64,000 nucleotides of DNA from Lentzea californiensis (GTDB taxonomy: Bacteria > Actinomycetota > Actinomycetes > Mycobacteriales > Pseudonocardiaceae). Under the pieces are notes generated by a model. It made no database searches and was not told the DNA's origin. It saw only the letters and a list, made by a program, of their open reading frames with translations. The first letter of the stretch is position 1. Every line of letters begins with the position of its first letter. This document shows positions 17,757-26,366 of this stretch, piece after piece. The stretch lies in NCBI RefSeq assembly GCF_024648825.1, contig NZ_JANBBE010000012.1, forward strand, positions 1 through 64,000. Reading direction: 5' to 3'. The translations under genes and the position numbers were made by a program.

Positions 17757-18178
17757 GGAAGGCCATCCGCAGCAGCTGTCAGGATCCTTTGGGCCGCAGA
17801 TGTGACGTCCTTGCGAACCTCGCACTCCCACACTCGGATCACCCTCCAGCCCGCTTCCACCGCGGCCTGGTTGTTCCTGCGGTCACGTTCGCGGTTCGTA
17901 GTCAGCTTCTGCTCCCAGCGGCTGGCGTTCGGTCCTCGGAACTCTGCTGGTGAATGCGCCGGACAGCCGTGCCAGAAACACCCGTCGACAAACACGGCCA
18001 ATCGGTGCCGGGGCAGGACAAAATCGGGCGTGCAGCGTGCTGCTACCTGTTGATGAAGTCTGAACCGCAGCCCCAGGGCGTGCACGGCACGACGCAGCGT
18101 CAGCTCAGGCTTCGTGTTGCGTGTCCGGCGGCCGCGCAGGTGCTGCCCTTCGGACGTCACGATCCATTGGTCTGGCAC
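17753..18178 (-). CDS. vsr: Very short patch repair endonuclease Vsr
   Basis: The 141-residue protein is a Vsr-type PD-(D/E)XK nuclease that nicks DNA at T:G mismatches left when 5-methylcytosine deaminates. Family motifs are TKPELTLRRAVHALGLRF, CTPDFVLPRHRLAVFVDG with the catalytic Asp, CFWHGC (metal and zinc site) and WECEV near the C-terminus. It is convergent with the methyltransferase, and the two stop codons share the palindrome CTAG at 17753-17756. The pairing implies repair of mutations created by the neighbouring enzyme. Length and motif order are normal, so it looks functional. Confidence 0.95.
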   Translation of the reverse strand: MPDQWIVTSEGQHLRGRRTRNTKPELTLRRAVHALGLRFRLHQQVAARCTPDFVLPRHRLAVFVDGCFWHGCPAHSPAEFRGPNASRWEQKLTTNRERDRRNNQAAVEAGWRVIRVWECEVRKDVTSAAQRILTAAADGLP

Positions 18179-18258
18179 AGGTGTTCAATCCTCTAGGTGA
18201 CCAGTACTTCGGGTCAGGGGACCGACCCCTGTATCAGTGACGTCCCCGCCCCTGTTAC

Positions 18259-18640
18259 TCAGCGGTCGTCCCAATCATCGTCTGTCTCCAGACCGCACCC
18301 GGCCAACTCGGCGTAGTCAACGAGCAACCGCAGGTGGTCCGGCTCCGTGGGGAGGCGAACCTACGGCACATGTGCAGTCGAATCCCTATGCCCTCGGCAG
18401 CTGCAGCAGGTTGCCCGTCGAGCACGGCGTCGAACTTCGCGGCAGCGACCGAGCCCGAGGGACGGTCGAACCAACGCGACTCGGCCTCAACGCACTCAAC
18501 AACCTCGTCCCAGCCGACGTCGATCACCGGCCGGTAGTCCCTGACGAGGAGAAAACCTCGACGACGTCCTCCGCCACCAGAACCTCGAGAGATCTCTCCC
18601 GAACGCGGATGTGCGGACTGACACTGGACCTGGGGATCAC
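18259..18640 (-). pseudogene. Twice-frameshifted small gene, unknown function
   Basis: Three adjoining frames on the minus strand read as one protein. A GTG at 18640 opens a frame containing RERSLEVLVAEDVVEVF. The next frame reads FLLVRDYRPVIDVGWDEVVE through RLHMCR. A third reads VRLPTEPDHLRLLVDYAELA to the TGA at 18259. Both shifts correspond to loss of one base (a C near 18555, a G near 18358), and restoring them gives exactly 128 codons. The acidic, leucine-rich protein belongs to no family I know. It may be a decayed gene or two assembly errors. Confidence 0.5.
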
Positions 18641-18733
18641 GGCACCGATTCATACCACTCCTTGACGGAACAACCCGCCGGGATCGGCACCACGCTACTG
18701 GTCGGCGCCTCAGCAAGTCGGCCAGAATGAGCT

Positions 18734-20002
18734 ATGAAGCGAGTGGCAGCGCCGGGCACGCCATCGGGTGGCGCCCAAGTGATCTTCGACCTCAGCGTCG
18801 ATGAGGATGGATACGTCGAGGCCGTAGGCGGTTATGGGTCTCACCGCCTGGTTGTAGTTGGCCACGGTCACATCGTCGCTCCCAAACACCAAAACTTCGT
18901 CGTCCCGGAAAGCGTCATCGCACCGGCGGACGTGGAGAGCTTGCACGTCGCGATGCTCGACGACCGACGCTGCTGCAGCCAGCTACCGGATTCAACCGAG
19001 TACGTCCACGTAGCGCTCGAGGACGACCCGCAATTCCACGCACAGTCCTCCCCAGTCGACTCCGTGTACCTCACCGTCGATGTCAGTGGTGTCGCTGCCG
19101 TCGCAGCCACGACCACGCGGCGACTCCCGCCCTGGTCGAAGGACGAACTGAGCAGAATCCTCACCCCCGCAGCGACAACGCACGGGTGCGCAATCGGCGG
19201 CGTCACCTACACCGTGGACGGCAGCGATCCCGAAGAGTTGCTGAACGAACCCTTGCTTACGCCAGAACAACGGCATGAGCTCAGGCAGCAATTCCAGGCA
19301 GAGCCTCATGACATCCAGATCTCCGTCGTGGCGACCGGTCCCTCGACAGTAGGGCAGCTCATTGCCGCCGGACGGGACGTTGCCGCGCTCCTTCACGCGC
19401 ACGGCGGAGGCAGCATCGATGTGGTCAGCGCCCGACATCTCGTCCGCAGCGGCCACCCGCACCTGTTGGAGGGGCTGCCGGAGAGTGACTGGCTGGAGGT
19501 GAAGAGCAGAGCCTACGGCTTGAAACTGGCCGGCCCCGCAGGCACGCGACAGAAGATCGAACTCGCCCAGGACGTGGCCCGGTTCGCTAACGGTGCTGTC
19601 GACGCTGTCCTCGTCGTTGGCATCAAGGAGATAAAGGTCAGCGACACGGCCACTCTCGGACCTGTCAGGCCCATTGACCTTGCCGAGTTGAACGCGGATC
19701 AGTACCGGGCCGTCCTCGACGAGCGGATCATTCCCCCGATCGACGGACTAGTCGTTGAGCGTGTCGACCTCGGAGATAACAGGGGACTGATGATGATCAG
19801 CGTTCCCCTGCAGCCGGCGGAAATGAAGCCCTACCTTGTACATGGCGCGATAATCGGCGACAAGGTCGAGGGGGACTTCTTCAGCATCGTGCGTCGCCGC
19901 GGCGAAGGCTCGATCACCACGACGGCCAAACAGATCCACGCCTACATCGTCGCCGGTCGAGCGTTCCTCCGGTCCGGCGACGCTCCGCGTGTCGAGCGCT
20001 AA
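18734..20002 (+). CDS. Schlafen/AlbA-type (AlbA_2) putative nuclease or regulator
   Basis: The C-terminal half of this 422-residue protein is an AlbA_2 (Schlafen, formerly divergent AAA-4) domain: LPESDWLEVKSRAYGL, then ELAQDVARFANGAVDAVLVVGI and later YLVHGAIIGDKVEGDFFSIVRR. The SDWLEVKS and IELAQDVARFANG blocks carry the acidic and Lys residues used by Schlafen-type nucleases. The first 230 residues show no family I recognise. It stands alone on the plus strand between the methylation/defence operon and a restriction enzyme. A defence or nucleic-acid-sensing role is inferred from neighbourhood. Confidence 0.75.
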   Translation: MKRVAAPGTPSGGAQVIFDLSVDEDGYVEAVGGYGSHRLVVVGHGHIVAPKHQNFVVPESVIAPADVESLHVAMLDDRRCCSQLPDSTEYVHVALEDDPQFHAQSSPVDSVYLTVDVSGVAAVAATTTRRLPPWSKDELSRILTPAATTHGCAIGGVTYTVDGSDPEELLNEPLLTPEQRHELRQQFQAEPHDIQISVVATGPSTVGQLIAAGRDVAALLHAHGGGSIDVVSARHLVRSGHPHLLEGLPESDWLEVKSRAYGLKLAGPAGTRQKIELAQDVARFANGAVDAVLVVGIKEIKVSDTATLGPVRPIDLAELNADQYRAVLDERIIPPIDGLVVERVDLGDNRGLMMISVPLQPAEMKPYLVHGAIIGDKVEGDFFSIVRRRGEGSITTTAKQIHAYIVAGRAFLRSGDAPRVER

Positions 20003-20291
20003 GGATCGATACCGAACCACACGTACCGTGCGCCGTCGGTCGGCGATGTCAACGGTCGCCCTCAGTGGCGACGCGTTGCCAGCATCCCACGCCTTCGCGA
20101 CGCGACAGGGGAACGCAACTCTTCCAACCGGAGATGACGTTGCCCAATCTCGAGCAGCACCACATCCCGCGTACGTCGTCGAGCAACCGGAATTGTCAGA
20201 CTCGTGTGACAGCGTGTAGCAAATGACGGTCGCCTTGGCGCTTGCTGGACGAGGCGAAGCCAGCACAGGCTTGGCACGGGAGGATCTTCAT

Positions 20292-20629
20292 ATGGCGCAG
20301 CTGCGCGGTCGCAGTCAGAAGGTACTGCTCAGGTCGGCCGACCTGAGCCCGAGCAACGAACGGAAGGCCATGGCCGCCGCCTGGCCGAGGACATCGACCC
20401 GGCCGATCGCGCATTCCGTCACATCCTCCGCGCGGCGACCAACCTGTCGCCGTTCGGCTTCGACATCCCTGATCCCGACATACTGGCGAGGATCGTTCAG
20501 GTCGGCCGGAAAAACTACAGGACACGGCGAGTGGTTTCGGCTCGAGGGCTCACTGTGCACGCCGTGGCACGTCTGCGGAGCGGCGTCCACAACGGAAGCA
20601 TGATCACCACACCAGTCTGCACTCCTTGA
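20292..20629 (+). pseudogene. Frameshifted small gene, unknown function
   Basis: An ATG at 20292 with GGGAGG eight bases upstream opens MAQLRGRSQKVLLRSADLSP. After AMAA near 20381 the sense continues in the -1 frame as RLAEDIDPADRAFRHILRAA and IPDPDILARIVQVGRKNY, ending at TGA 20627-20629. Adding one C to the GCCGCCGCC stretch joins the frames and gives exactly 113 codons. The family is unknown. The strong ribosome-binding site argues that this was, or still is, a real gene. The 289 bp before it (20003-20291) hold nothing I can name. Confidence 0.5.
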
Positions 20630-20742
20630 GCACTGAGACCGCAGAGGGATCTTGACTCCACAACACACTATCCACTGTGGACAATGCCTCGTTGTCTCCC
20701 GAAGCGCACTTCAGCGCATGCGCACCGCCTCAGGAGGAGACC

Positions 20743-22203
20743 GTGAGATATCCGTGGCAGTGGCGCTCACCTTCCACCACAACTTTCCAAGGAACGACCG
20801 TGCTTGGACGACCCGTCCTCGTGGACGAATTCAACCGCCTCAAGGCCGATCCGGATGCACACAGGCGTGGATACGCGCTGGAGCAGCTTCTAGTACAAGC
20901 CTTCCGCAAAGCGCACTTCAAGGTGGAGCACAACAGCGGTGCCGCGAGTCCGCGACAGACCGACCTGACCGCCACCTACGGCACGGATCGCTACCTCATC
21001 GAGGCCAAGTGGGACAGCGATCCACTGAACACCAGCCATATCGACGACATGCGTCTGGCCAGACTTGGACGCACCGAAGGAACCGTGGTTGGTGTCATAT
21101 TCAGTGTCAACGGCTTTCGCGACAGCGCCATCCACGAGGTCGCCGCCAGACGAGAGCGCTCCGTCCTGCTGTTCGGCGAGGTGGAACTGGAACAGATACT
21201 CGCCGATCCTTTGGAGTTGGTCCGCCTTCTGCGAATCAAGCGAGACGAACTCGTTGTTCACGGGCGCGCTCACCTTGCAACTTCCGAGACGACCAGGCGG
21301 GCCAAGCCGCGTGACTCAAAGGATCTTCCTGGGACCGGGGTTTCTCTGCTCGATAGCCGACACCATCAAGTGCCCTACGTGACAGCCGGAGGAGAGTTCG
21401 GCCGGTTCACGTTTGCCCAGACAGTGGCCGACATCGACTGGGGGTTTGGCGTTGGCTTCGGAGTCGCCCTGGACCTCCCCATCCGGATCAATGACGCAGA
21501 GGGCATCGTGGAGCTGCTCTACGAGATGCACCGCATGGGGTGGGTCACCGACCAACCCCGCTGGAACATCCAGCAGGCCCAGGTCAACTGGCACGGAGTG
21601 GGGGCTCGGTCGTTCGTTGAGACCCTCCGGGACTGGCAGAGCCGAACCGAAGCTCTGGCGGACCCCCACCACTCGGAAGAGGTGACCTACTACGACGTCT
21701 GCGCGGGCGGATTCGTCACGCTCACCGCGAACCTCGCCGCACATGACAGTCGTTCAGTCCTGCACTGCAACGTCTCATTCCAACTGGCCGGCGTTCCACT
21801 CGACGCCAATCCGATCAAGCACCTGTACGAGAGGTTCAACGTCATGGGGGCCCCTCACTTTCGGTCGCTCAACGACCGTGCGGTGGAAAGGTACTGGCCT
21901 CCACGCGACGACGCAGTTCCGCTCGAGGTCGTTGGTTTCATCGCCGAGCGCCATGCTCCGGGCCTCGACATGGAGTGCTGCGACTGGGTGACCGGCGTCG
22001 CCGCGAAGAACCCATATCTTCGCAGGGCTGCTATACCCGCGCCGCCTGATTGGCCAGACCACCTGAGCGATTCGGAGCTACTTGTGTGCGATCTACGCTC
22101 GCACCATCCGCTCGGAGAGCCTCGCAGCAGCTACCACCTGTATGGGTGGGAGCTAGCCCGCACGTCTGACGCGCTCGTGGTTCGCATCGTCGTCGACTGG
22201 TAA
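20743..22203 (+). CDS. Mrr-like PD-(D/E)XK restriction endonuclease
   Basis: The N-terminal domain of this 486-residue protein is an Mrr_cat-type nuclease: GYALEQLLVQAF with Glu47, HNSGAASPRQTDL with Asp74, and YLIEAKW with Glu87 and Lys89 complete the PD-(D/E)XK site. Mrr-type enzymes usually cut methylated or foreign DNA. The 300-residue C-terminal part is unfamiliar and may recognise the target or an effector. The GTG at 20743 is preferred to 20677 because AGGAGGAG precedes it. It is probably a stand-alone restriction gene of the defence island, and would have to tolerate methylation by the nearby Dcm. Confidence 0.75.
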   Translation: MRYPWQWRSPSTTTFQGTTVLGRPVLVDEFNRLKADPDAHRRGYALEQLLVQAFRKAHFKVEHNSGAASPRQTDLTATYGTDRYLIEAKWDSDPLNTSHIDDMRLARLGRTEGTVVGVIFSVNGFRDSAIHEVAARRERSVLLFGEVELEQILADPLELVRLLRIKRDELVVHGRAHLATSETTRRAKPRDSKDLPGTGVSLLDSRHHQVPYVTAGGEFGRFTFAQTVADIDWGFGVGFGVALDLPIRINDAEGIVELLYEMHRMGWVTDQPRWNIQQAQVNWHGVGARSFVETLRDWQSRTEALADPHHSEEVTYYDVCAGGFVTLTANLAAHDSRSVLHCNVSFQLAGVPLDANPIKHLYERFNVMGAPHFRSLNDRAVERYWPPRDDAVPLEVVGFIAERHAPGLDMECCDWVTGVAAKNPYLRRAAIPAPPDWPDHLSDSELLVCDLRSHHPLGEPRSSYHLYGWELARTSDALVVRIVVDW

Positions 22204-22546
22204 CCAACGGGCGTCGAACTGCCGCTTCAGCAGAAGCCGAGGCAACACTGTCCAACCAGCATGACTCAGCCCAAGCAGTCGAATGGCTCCTGCCAGTCGA
22301 TGTCGATCACCTGGGATGCAGCCCTAAGCAGCATGAACCTGCGACGATGCCCTCGGCCGCGCAGCCGTGAGCGGACTTGCCCCTTAGACGTCGGTCGACA
22401 ACCGACGTTCCTGACGGCTTGGCTGCACGCGGCCCAGCGATGGTCACTTTGCACACCAGCACATGCGTCCATTCGGGTGATCGGTGTCACACTATTAGCG
22501 CCATCCGCGATGCATCGATGTCAGAAGTCTGCGGAGTGGAGTGGTA
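22204..22546. other. Upstream region of the CHAT/caspase cluster
   Basis: About 340 bp without a supported gene separate the restriction enzyme from the CHAT cluster on the same strand, enough to hold its own promoter. No palindromic operator stands out. A GGAG ribosome-binding site lies at its right edge. Confidence 0.5.
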
Positions 22547-24559
22547 ATGAGCTTTCTCGGCTCGCCGGGCGCGGGCTCGCTCGCGAGTGAACCCTTCACT
22601 GCCGAAACTCCTGGCCTCTTGGACTGGATCCCATGGCTTCCAGGAGCAGTTCTGCCAATTGCCGCTGTGGCGTTGGCAGCGTCGCTCTACAAAATCTATA
22701 GGGCTAAACAACCCGCCGTAATCGGCTACCGCGGAGAACGTTCGCCGTCGACGACGCCTGACGCGGGCCGAAGTGTCAACACGGCAGTAGTTGTGCGGGG
22801 GCGTCCTGTTCAGGAGGCAATCCGAGGCCCGCTCAAACCAGGTGGCACCTTTGACGTGCTGGTCAACATCGGCGCTTGGGACCCAACGGGCTTGCTTGCT
22901 CAGGGCGAAGCCCTTTGGCCGCAGGACAAGCTGCCAACTGGCGAGTTATACCTGCGCGCCGTGCTCTGCATGGACGGTATGCCGGAACCAATAGTATCCA
23001 ATCTGATACTGCCAACCGTCGGCGAGAGTTTCGGATGCGAATGTACGCAGCCCACCCACAGCTTGGGCTGCACTCCGCAACCTTGGACTCGATTACCAAT
23101 CACAGCACCCGGCTCGCATACGATCTGGACCGGCGAACTAGTTATCTACTACGAGGTCGTTGCTATTCATGCACAACGACTGACGCTTCCGATAGGAGAC
23201 CAGCACGCCGGCTCTCCCGGACCTCGCTCAACGCTGATCCATCGCCTGACGGAATCTTTCGATAGCCTTGGCGCGCTTGGCGGCCGTTCGGCCGGCATCG
23301 TTGTCACCAACAACTCTCGTTTGATCGTCAATGGAGTGCATTTTGCCAGCAATCCCGTGTCAATCATGGCCAACGCTTCGGACAACATCGCTCGCGGGAT
23401 ACGGAGGCAACTCTACGATATTTCCCTCGTACCAGCCACAGGGGGAATGAAGAGTACGTTTGATTCCAATCAGGGAAAGGACTTTAGAAGCTTCGAGGCC
23501 AACTTTGCCACCCTCGCTAGGTCCGGCGCGCAGATCTACGAAGGGATATTTCGCGAGAACTATGTATTCGACACACTGGCGGATCTAATTAGGAAAGAGG
23601 CAGACGCCCGAGGTCGACCGCCGATCGTAGCCATCGCAGACCTTGTCGAGAACGAGCCCTCCAGATTGCCCGTGCCCTGGTCACTAATCTACGACCTGAA
23701 TATGCCTGGCGACCCCAGCGGTTCGTACCAGGTGTGCGAGTCGCTGCGACGGTTCGGCCCAGGAGGTCGAGGCGGCCCCGTCCCCGACCGATGCCCAGAA
23801 CCTGATCACAACGGCCCTGTACTGTGCCCGTTCGGTTTCTGGGGTCTGTCGTGCTACATAGAGCAACCTGCGTCCACCAACGCCGTCGTACGGCACGTAT
23901 TGGACGACGACGCGCCAGTCGATGTACTGATGGCCATTGATCGGAATTTGGATCACGGCTTGACGCGTAACCACGTCGCGAAAGTCAAACGAGGGCTCGG
24001 CCGGGGCTCACTGACTGATTCAACAATCTCTTCACCCATAGAGTTGGCTGCCTGCCTTGGCCCAGAAACGATGGACATCGCCTATTTGTACTGCCACGGC
24101 GGCTATAGCGAGCAACCAACCAATACCTCACCGATGGCCGTACTGCGGTTCGGCGACAGCCTTATTGCGCCTGTAGAGGTCGCCGGCTGGCGCCGCAATC
24201 AGTCGATCTGGCCACGGCCACATTGGCCCAAACGAAAGCCACTCGTGGTCTTGAACGGATGTCACACAACAGAATTGACCACCGCAACGCTCTCAAACTT
24301 TGTCGATGCCTTTGTCAACCGCGCTGGGGCTTCAGGAGTAATCGGCACAGAGGTAACCCTCGAACAAGAGGTGGCGAGCTGGGCCTGCGAACTGCTGCTC
24401 AGCACTCTCTCTGATGGCGCCGACGCTGGCGAAGCGGTCAGGTCGATGAGGTGGGAGATGCTCAAACGCGGCAACGTTATGGGCCTGGCGTACACACTTC
24501 ATTGCATCACCGGACTGCGTCTGCGACCGCGACGCATGAGCGAGAGAAACAAGGTCTAA
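22547..24559 (+). CDS. Membrane-anchored CHAT-domain protease
   Basis: The 670-residue protein has one predicted transmembrane helix near its N-terminus (about residues 29-48, PGAVLPIAAVALAASL) followed by a long uncharacterised region. The C-terminal third is a CHAT caspase-like protease: His517 in YLYCHGGYS and Cys572 in VVLNGCHT form the expected dyad. The middle segment FFRENY-like/PVPWSLIYDL is typical of CHAT proteins just before the catalytic core. The ATG at 22547 has GGAG five bases upstream. It heads a co-oriented cluster with a second protease class, so proteolytic signalling at the membrane is a reasonable inference. The substrate is unknown. Confidence 0.85.
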   Translation: MSFLGSPGAGSLASEPFTAETPGLLDWIPWLPGAVLPIAAVALAASLYKIYRAKQPAVIGYRGERSPSTTPDAGRSVNTAVVVRGRPVQEAIRGPLKPGGTFDVLVNIGAWDPTGLLAQGEALWPQDKLPTGELYLRAVLCMDGMPEPIVSNLILPTVGESFGCECTQPTHSLGCTPQPWTRLPITAPGSHTIWTGELVIYYEVVAIHAQRLTLPIGDQHAGSPGPRSTLIHRLTESFDSLGALGGRSAGIVVTNNSRLIVNGVHFASNPVSIMANASDNIARGIRRQLYDISLVPATGGMKSTFDSNQGKDFRSFEANFATLARSGAQIYEGIFRENYVFDTLADLIRKEADARGRPPIVAIADLVENEPSRLPVPWSLIYDLNMPGDPSGSYQVCESLRRFGPGGRGGPVPDRCPEPDHNGPVLCPFGFWGLSCYIEQPASTNAVVRHVLDDDAPVDVLMAIDRNLDHGLTRNHVAKVKRGLGRGSLTDSTISSPIELAACLGPETMDIAYLYCHGGYSEQPTNTSPMAVLRFGDSLIAPVEVAGWRRNQSIWPRPHWPKRKPLVVLNGCHTTELTTATLSNFVDAFVNRAGASGVIGTEVTLEQEVASWACELLLSTLSDGADAGEAVRSMRWEMLKRGNVMGLAYTLHCITGLRLRPRRMSERNKV

Positions 24560-24560
24560 A

Positions 24561-24887
24561 ATGATGAATCTCGGTGGCTTCATGTTTGGTTTAGTCGTCG
24601 GCTACCTCACCTATCGCACTCTAGCAAGAACCACAGACAAGGCTGCTGTCACCGATCTAGCCGCGGTCGTCGCTGTCATCGGCGGTGGCACCGTAACATC
24701 ACTATACGACCCGGCGGGCGCACCGTTTGCATGGTATTCGGTGGGGCTGGCCACAGGAATGCTGGTCTTCTTTCTCATTTTTTGGCGACTGAACGGCAGA
24801 GCAGAATTGGCGAAGGTAATGAACACACCCGCTGCAGGAAAATCCGTGACGGCGCAGTCGCCACATGATCACGGCCCGCGCGCTTGA
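24561..24887 (+). CDS. Small three-helix membrane protein
   Basis: This 108-residue protein starts one base after the CHAT stop, implying co-transcription and probably coupled translation. Three hydrophobic helices are visible (about residues 5-22, 30-47 and 57-76), followed by a short polar tail. There is no recognisable family. In CHAT/caspase loci a small membrane protein could be the anchor, the pore or the protease substrate. Those are inferences from position only. Confidence 0.7.
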   Translation: MMNLGGFMFGLVVGYLTYRTLARTTDKAAVTDLAAVVAVIGGGTVTSLYDPAGAPFAWYSVGLATGMLVFFLIFWRLNGRAELAKVMNTPAAGKSVTAQSPHDHGPRA

Positions 24888-24976
24888 CGCAGCATAGCCG
24901 GATCGACATAGATCAACCATGGCGCGAGTGAGGACGCCGCAACAGCAACTACCACGTTTGGTCCGAGGAGCTACGT

Positions 24977-25741
24977 GTGTCGAGCCTGAGAGTTATGTCT
25001 TTGGGGTTCAACTGGCATCGAAAGGACACCGAACGTCGACTGCAGTTCGCGGAAGCCGATGCCGTTGCGGTCGCAGAGGGAATCTCCACCCAAAAATTAC
25101 ATCATTTGCAGCACGTTGAGCTCATAACCAACTCAAGATCAAGCCTTGAGATCGAGCAGACAATAAAGCAACAGATATCGGCGTCAGAGATGTCAGACAG
25201 CCTGCTTTTCTATTTTGCTGGACACGGAATGCTCGAAGAGGTCAGCGCCACCGAACAGGCGCTCTTCTTAGTATGCAAGGACACCGACATCGGCGATGTG
25301 ACGAACACCGCTCTCGACCTCGCCCGCCTAATTCAGATGTTCGAGGACGCACGAAGCGCGACCGCGTTGATCGTGCTCGACTGCTGCTTTTCCGGATCCT
25401 TAGGAGGACGCTCGATCCTCGGCCCTCGCTACCTCCGTCGACTCCAGACCGGGCGTCCGTTCCGAAGAAAGCGGATACCTACACCAGTGGGAGCCGGAAA
25501 ATCTGTCCTGTCGGCCTGCGGAGCCCATCAGGAGGCGGCTGAGAATAGTTCTTTAGGGCATGGTGTTTTCACTCATTCATTTCTGACAGCGATCACGTCC
25601 AAGACCTCCTCCAGCATGTCTGTCGCCGCGGTGTACTCACAGGTTCAAGAGTCTGTGCTGAGGAGGACCGACGGCAAGCAGTGCCCTAGCCTCTACGGCG
25701 GAGACCATGGTGCACAGATACCCACCATCCGGAAAAAGTGA
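24977..25741 (+). CDS. Caspase-like (peptidase C14, metacaspase) protease
   Basis: The 254-residue protein is a single caspase domain. LLFYFAGHGML holds catalytic His83 and LIVLDCCFSG holds catalytic Cys137 next to the conserved aspartate. The final part (YSQVQESVLRRTDGKQCPSL) is typical of prokaryotic caspase-like proteins. Such enzymes cut after basic or acidic residues when triggered by partner proteins. GAGGAG lies seven bases upstream of the GTG start. Its stop overlaps the next start as GTGA, so it is coupled to the THEP1-like NTPase. Confidence 0.9.
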   Translation: MSSLRVMSLGFNWHRKDTERRLQFAEADAVAVAEGISTQKLHHLQHVELITNSRSSLEIEQTIKQQISASEMSDSLLFYFAGHGMLEEVSATEQALFLVCKDTDIGDVTNTALDLARLIQMFEDARSATALIVLDCCFSGSLGGRSILGPRYLRRLQTGRPFRRKRIPTPVGAGKSVLSACGAHQEAAENSSLGHGVFTHSFLTAITSKTSSSMSVAAVYSQVQESVLRRTDGKQCPSLYGGDHGAQIPTIRKK

Positions 25742-26334
25742 GGTCACCCTTGGAAGGCATAGGCAACCTCGTCCTGCTGTCGGGCCCGCCAGGCGTCGGC
25801 AAGTCAACCGCCATCCGCCGGATCGCCGAGCACTTCGACGACGAGAGGATCACGGCGATCCTCTCGTCCGAGATCCGCAGAGAAGGCCGGCGGCAAGGCT
25901 TCCAGATGGAGGTGCTCCACACTGGGCGGCTGGGTCTTCTGGCCTCTCCAGAGGTGGACAGTGATGTCCGGTTCGGCTCGCTCCGACCAGACGGTCGCCC
26001 GCGCCTTGGCGTTACCTTCGACTTCCTCGAAGGGGTCGCGTGCCCGGCCATCGTGGGTGGCGCAGCACAGCAAAAGACGCTCGTCATCGACGAGATCGGC
26101 CCGATGCAGGCTAGTTCGTCCTACTTCCGCGATGTCATCGAGAACCTGCTCGTCAGTGGCAACACGCTCGTCGCGTCCATCGCACAGTCAGACGATCCGT
26201 GGATCACTCGGATCCGGGAAGACCAGCACGCGGCCCTCATCGTGCTCGACGAGCGCAACCGGAACCTGGTCGCCGCCGCGCTTGGCGTCTACCTGTCCAC
26301 CAGGACATCTGCGGACGTTGCTCGCAGAGCTTGA
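25738..26334 (+). CDS. THEP1-like P-loop nucleoside triphosphatase
   Basis: This 198-residue P-loop protein has Walker A GPPGVGKST (residues 16-24) and Walker B TLVIDEIGPM (DEIG at 118-121), the combination that marks the NTPase_1/THEP1 family. Length is normal for the family. THEP1 proteins hydrolyse NTPs with broad specificity and their cellular role is poorly defined. The GTG start overlaps the caspase stop by four bases. Obligate coupling to a caspase is unusual and suggests a switch or chaperone for the protease, which is an inference. Confidence 0.82.
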   Translation: MRSPLEGIGNLVLLSGPPGVGKSTAIRRIAEHFDDERITAILSSEIRREGRRQGFQMEVLHTGRLGLLASPEVDSDVRFGSLRPDGRPRLGVTFDFLEGVACPAIVGGAAQQKTLVIDEIGPMQASSSYFRDVIENLLVSGNTLVASIAQSDDPWITRIREDQHAALIVLDERNRNLVAAALGVYLSTRTSADVARRA

Positions 26335-26366
26335 TCATGATGTGGCGCTCGCAGTGAGGAGTTGCT

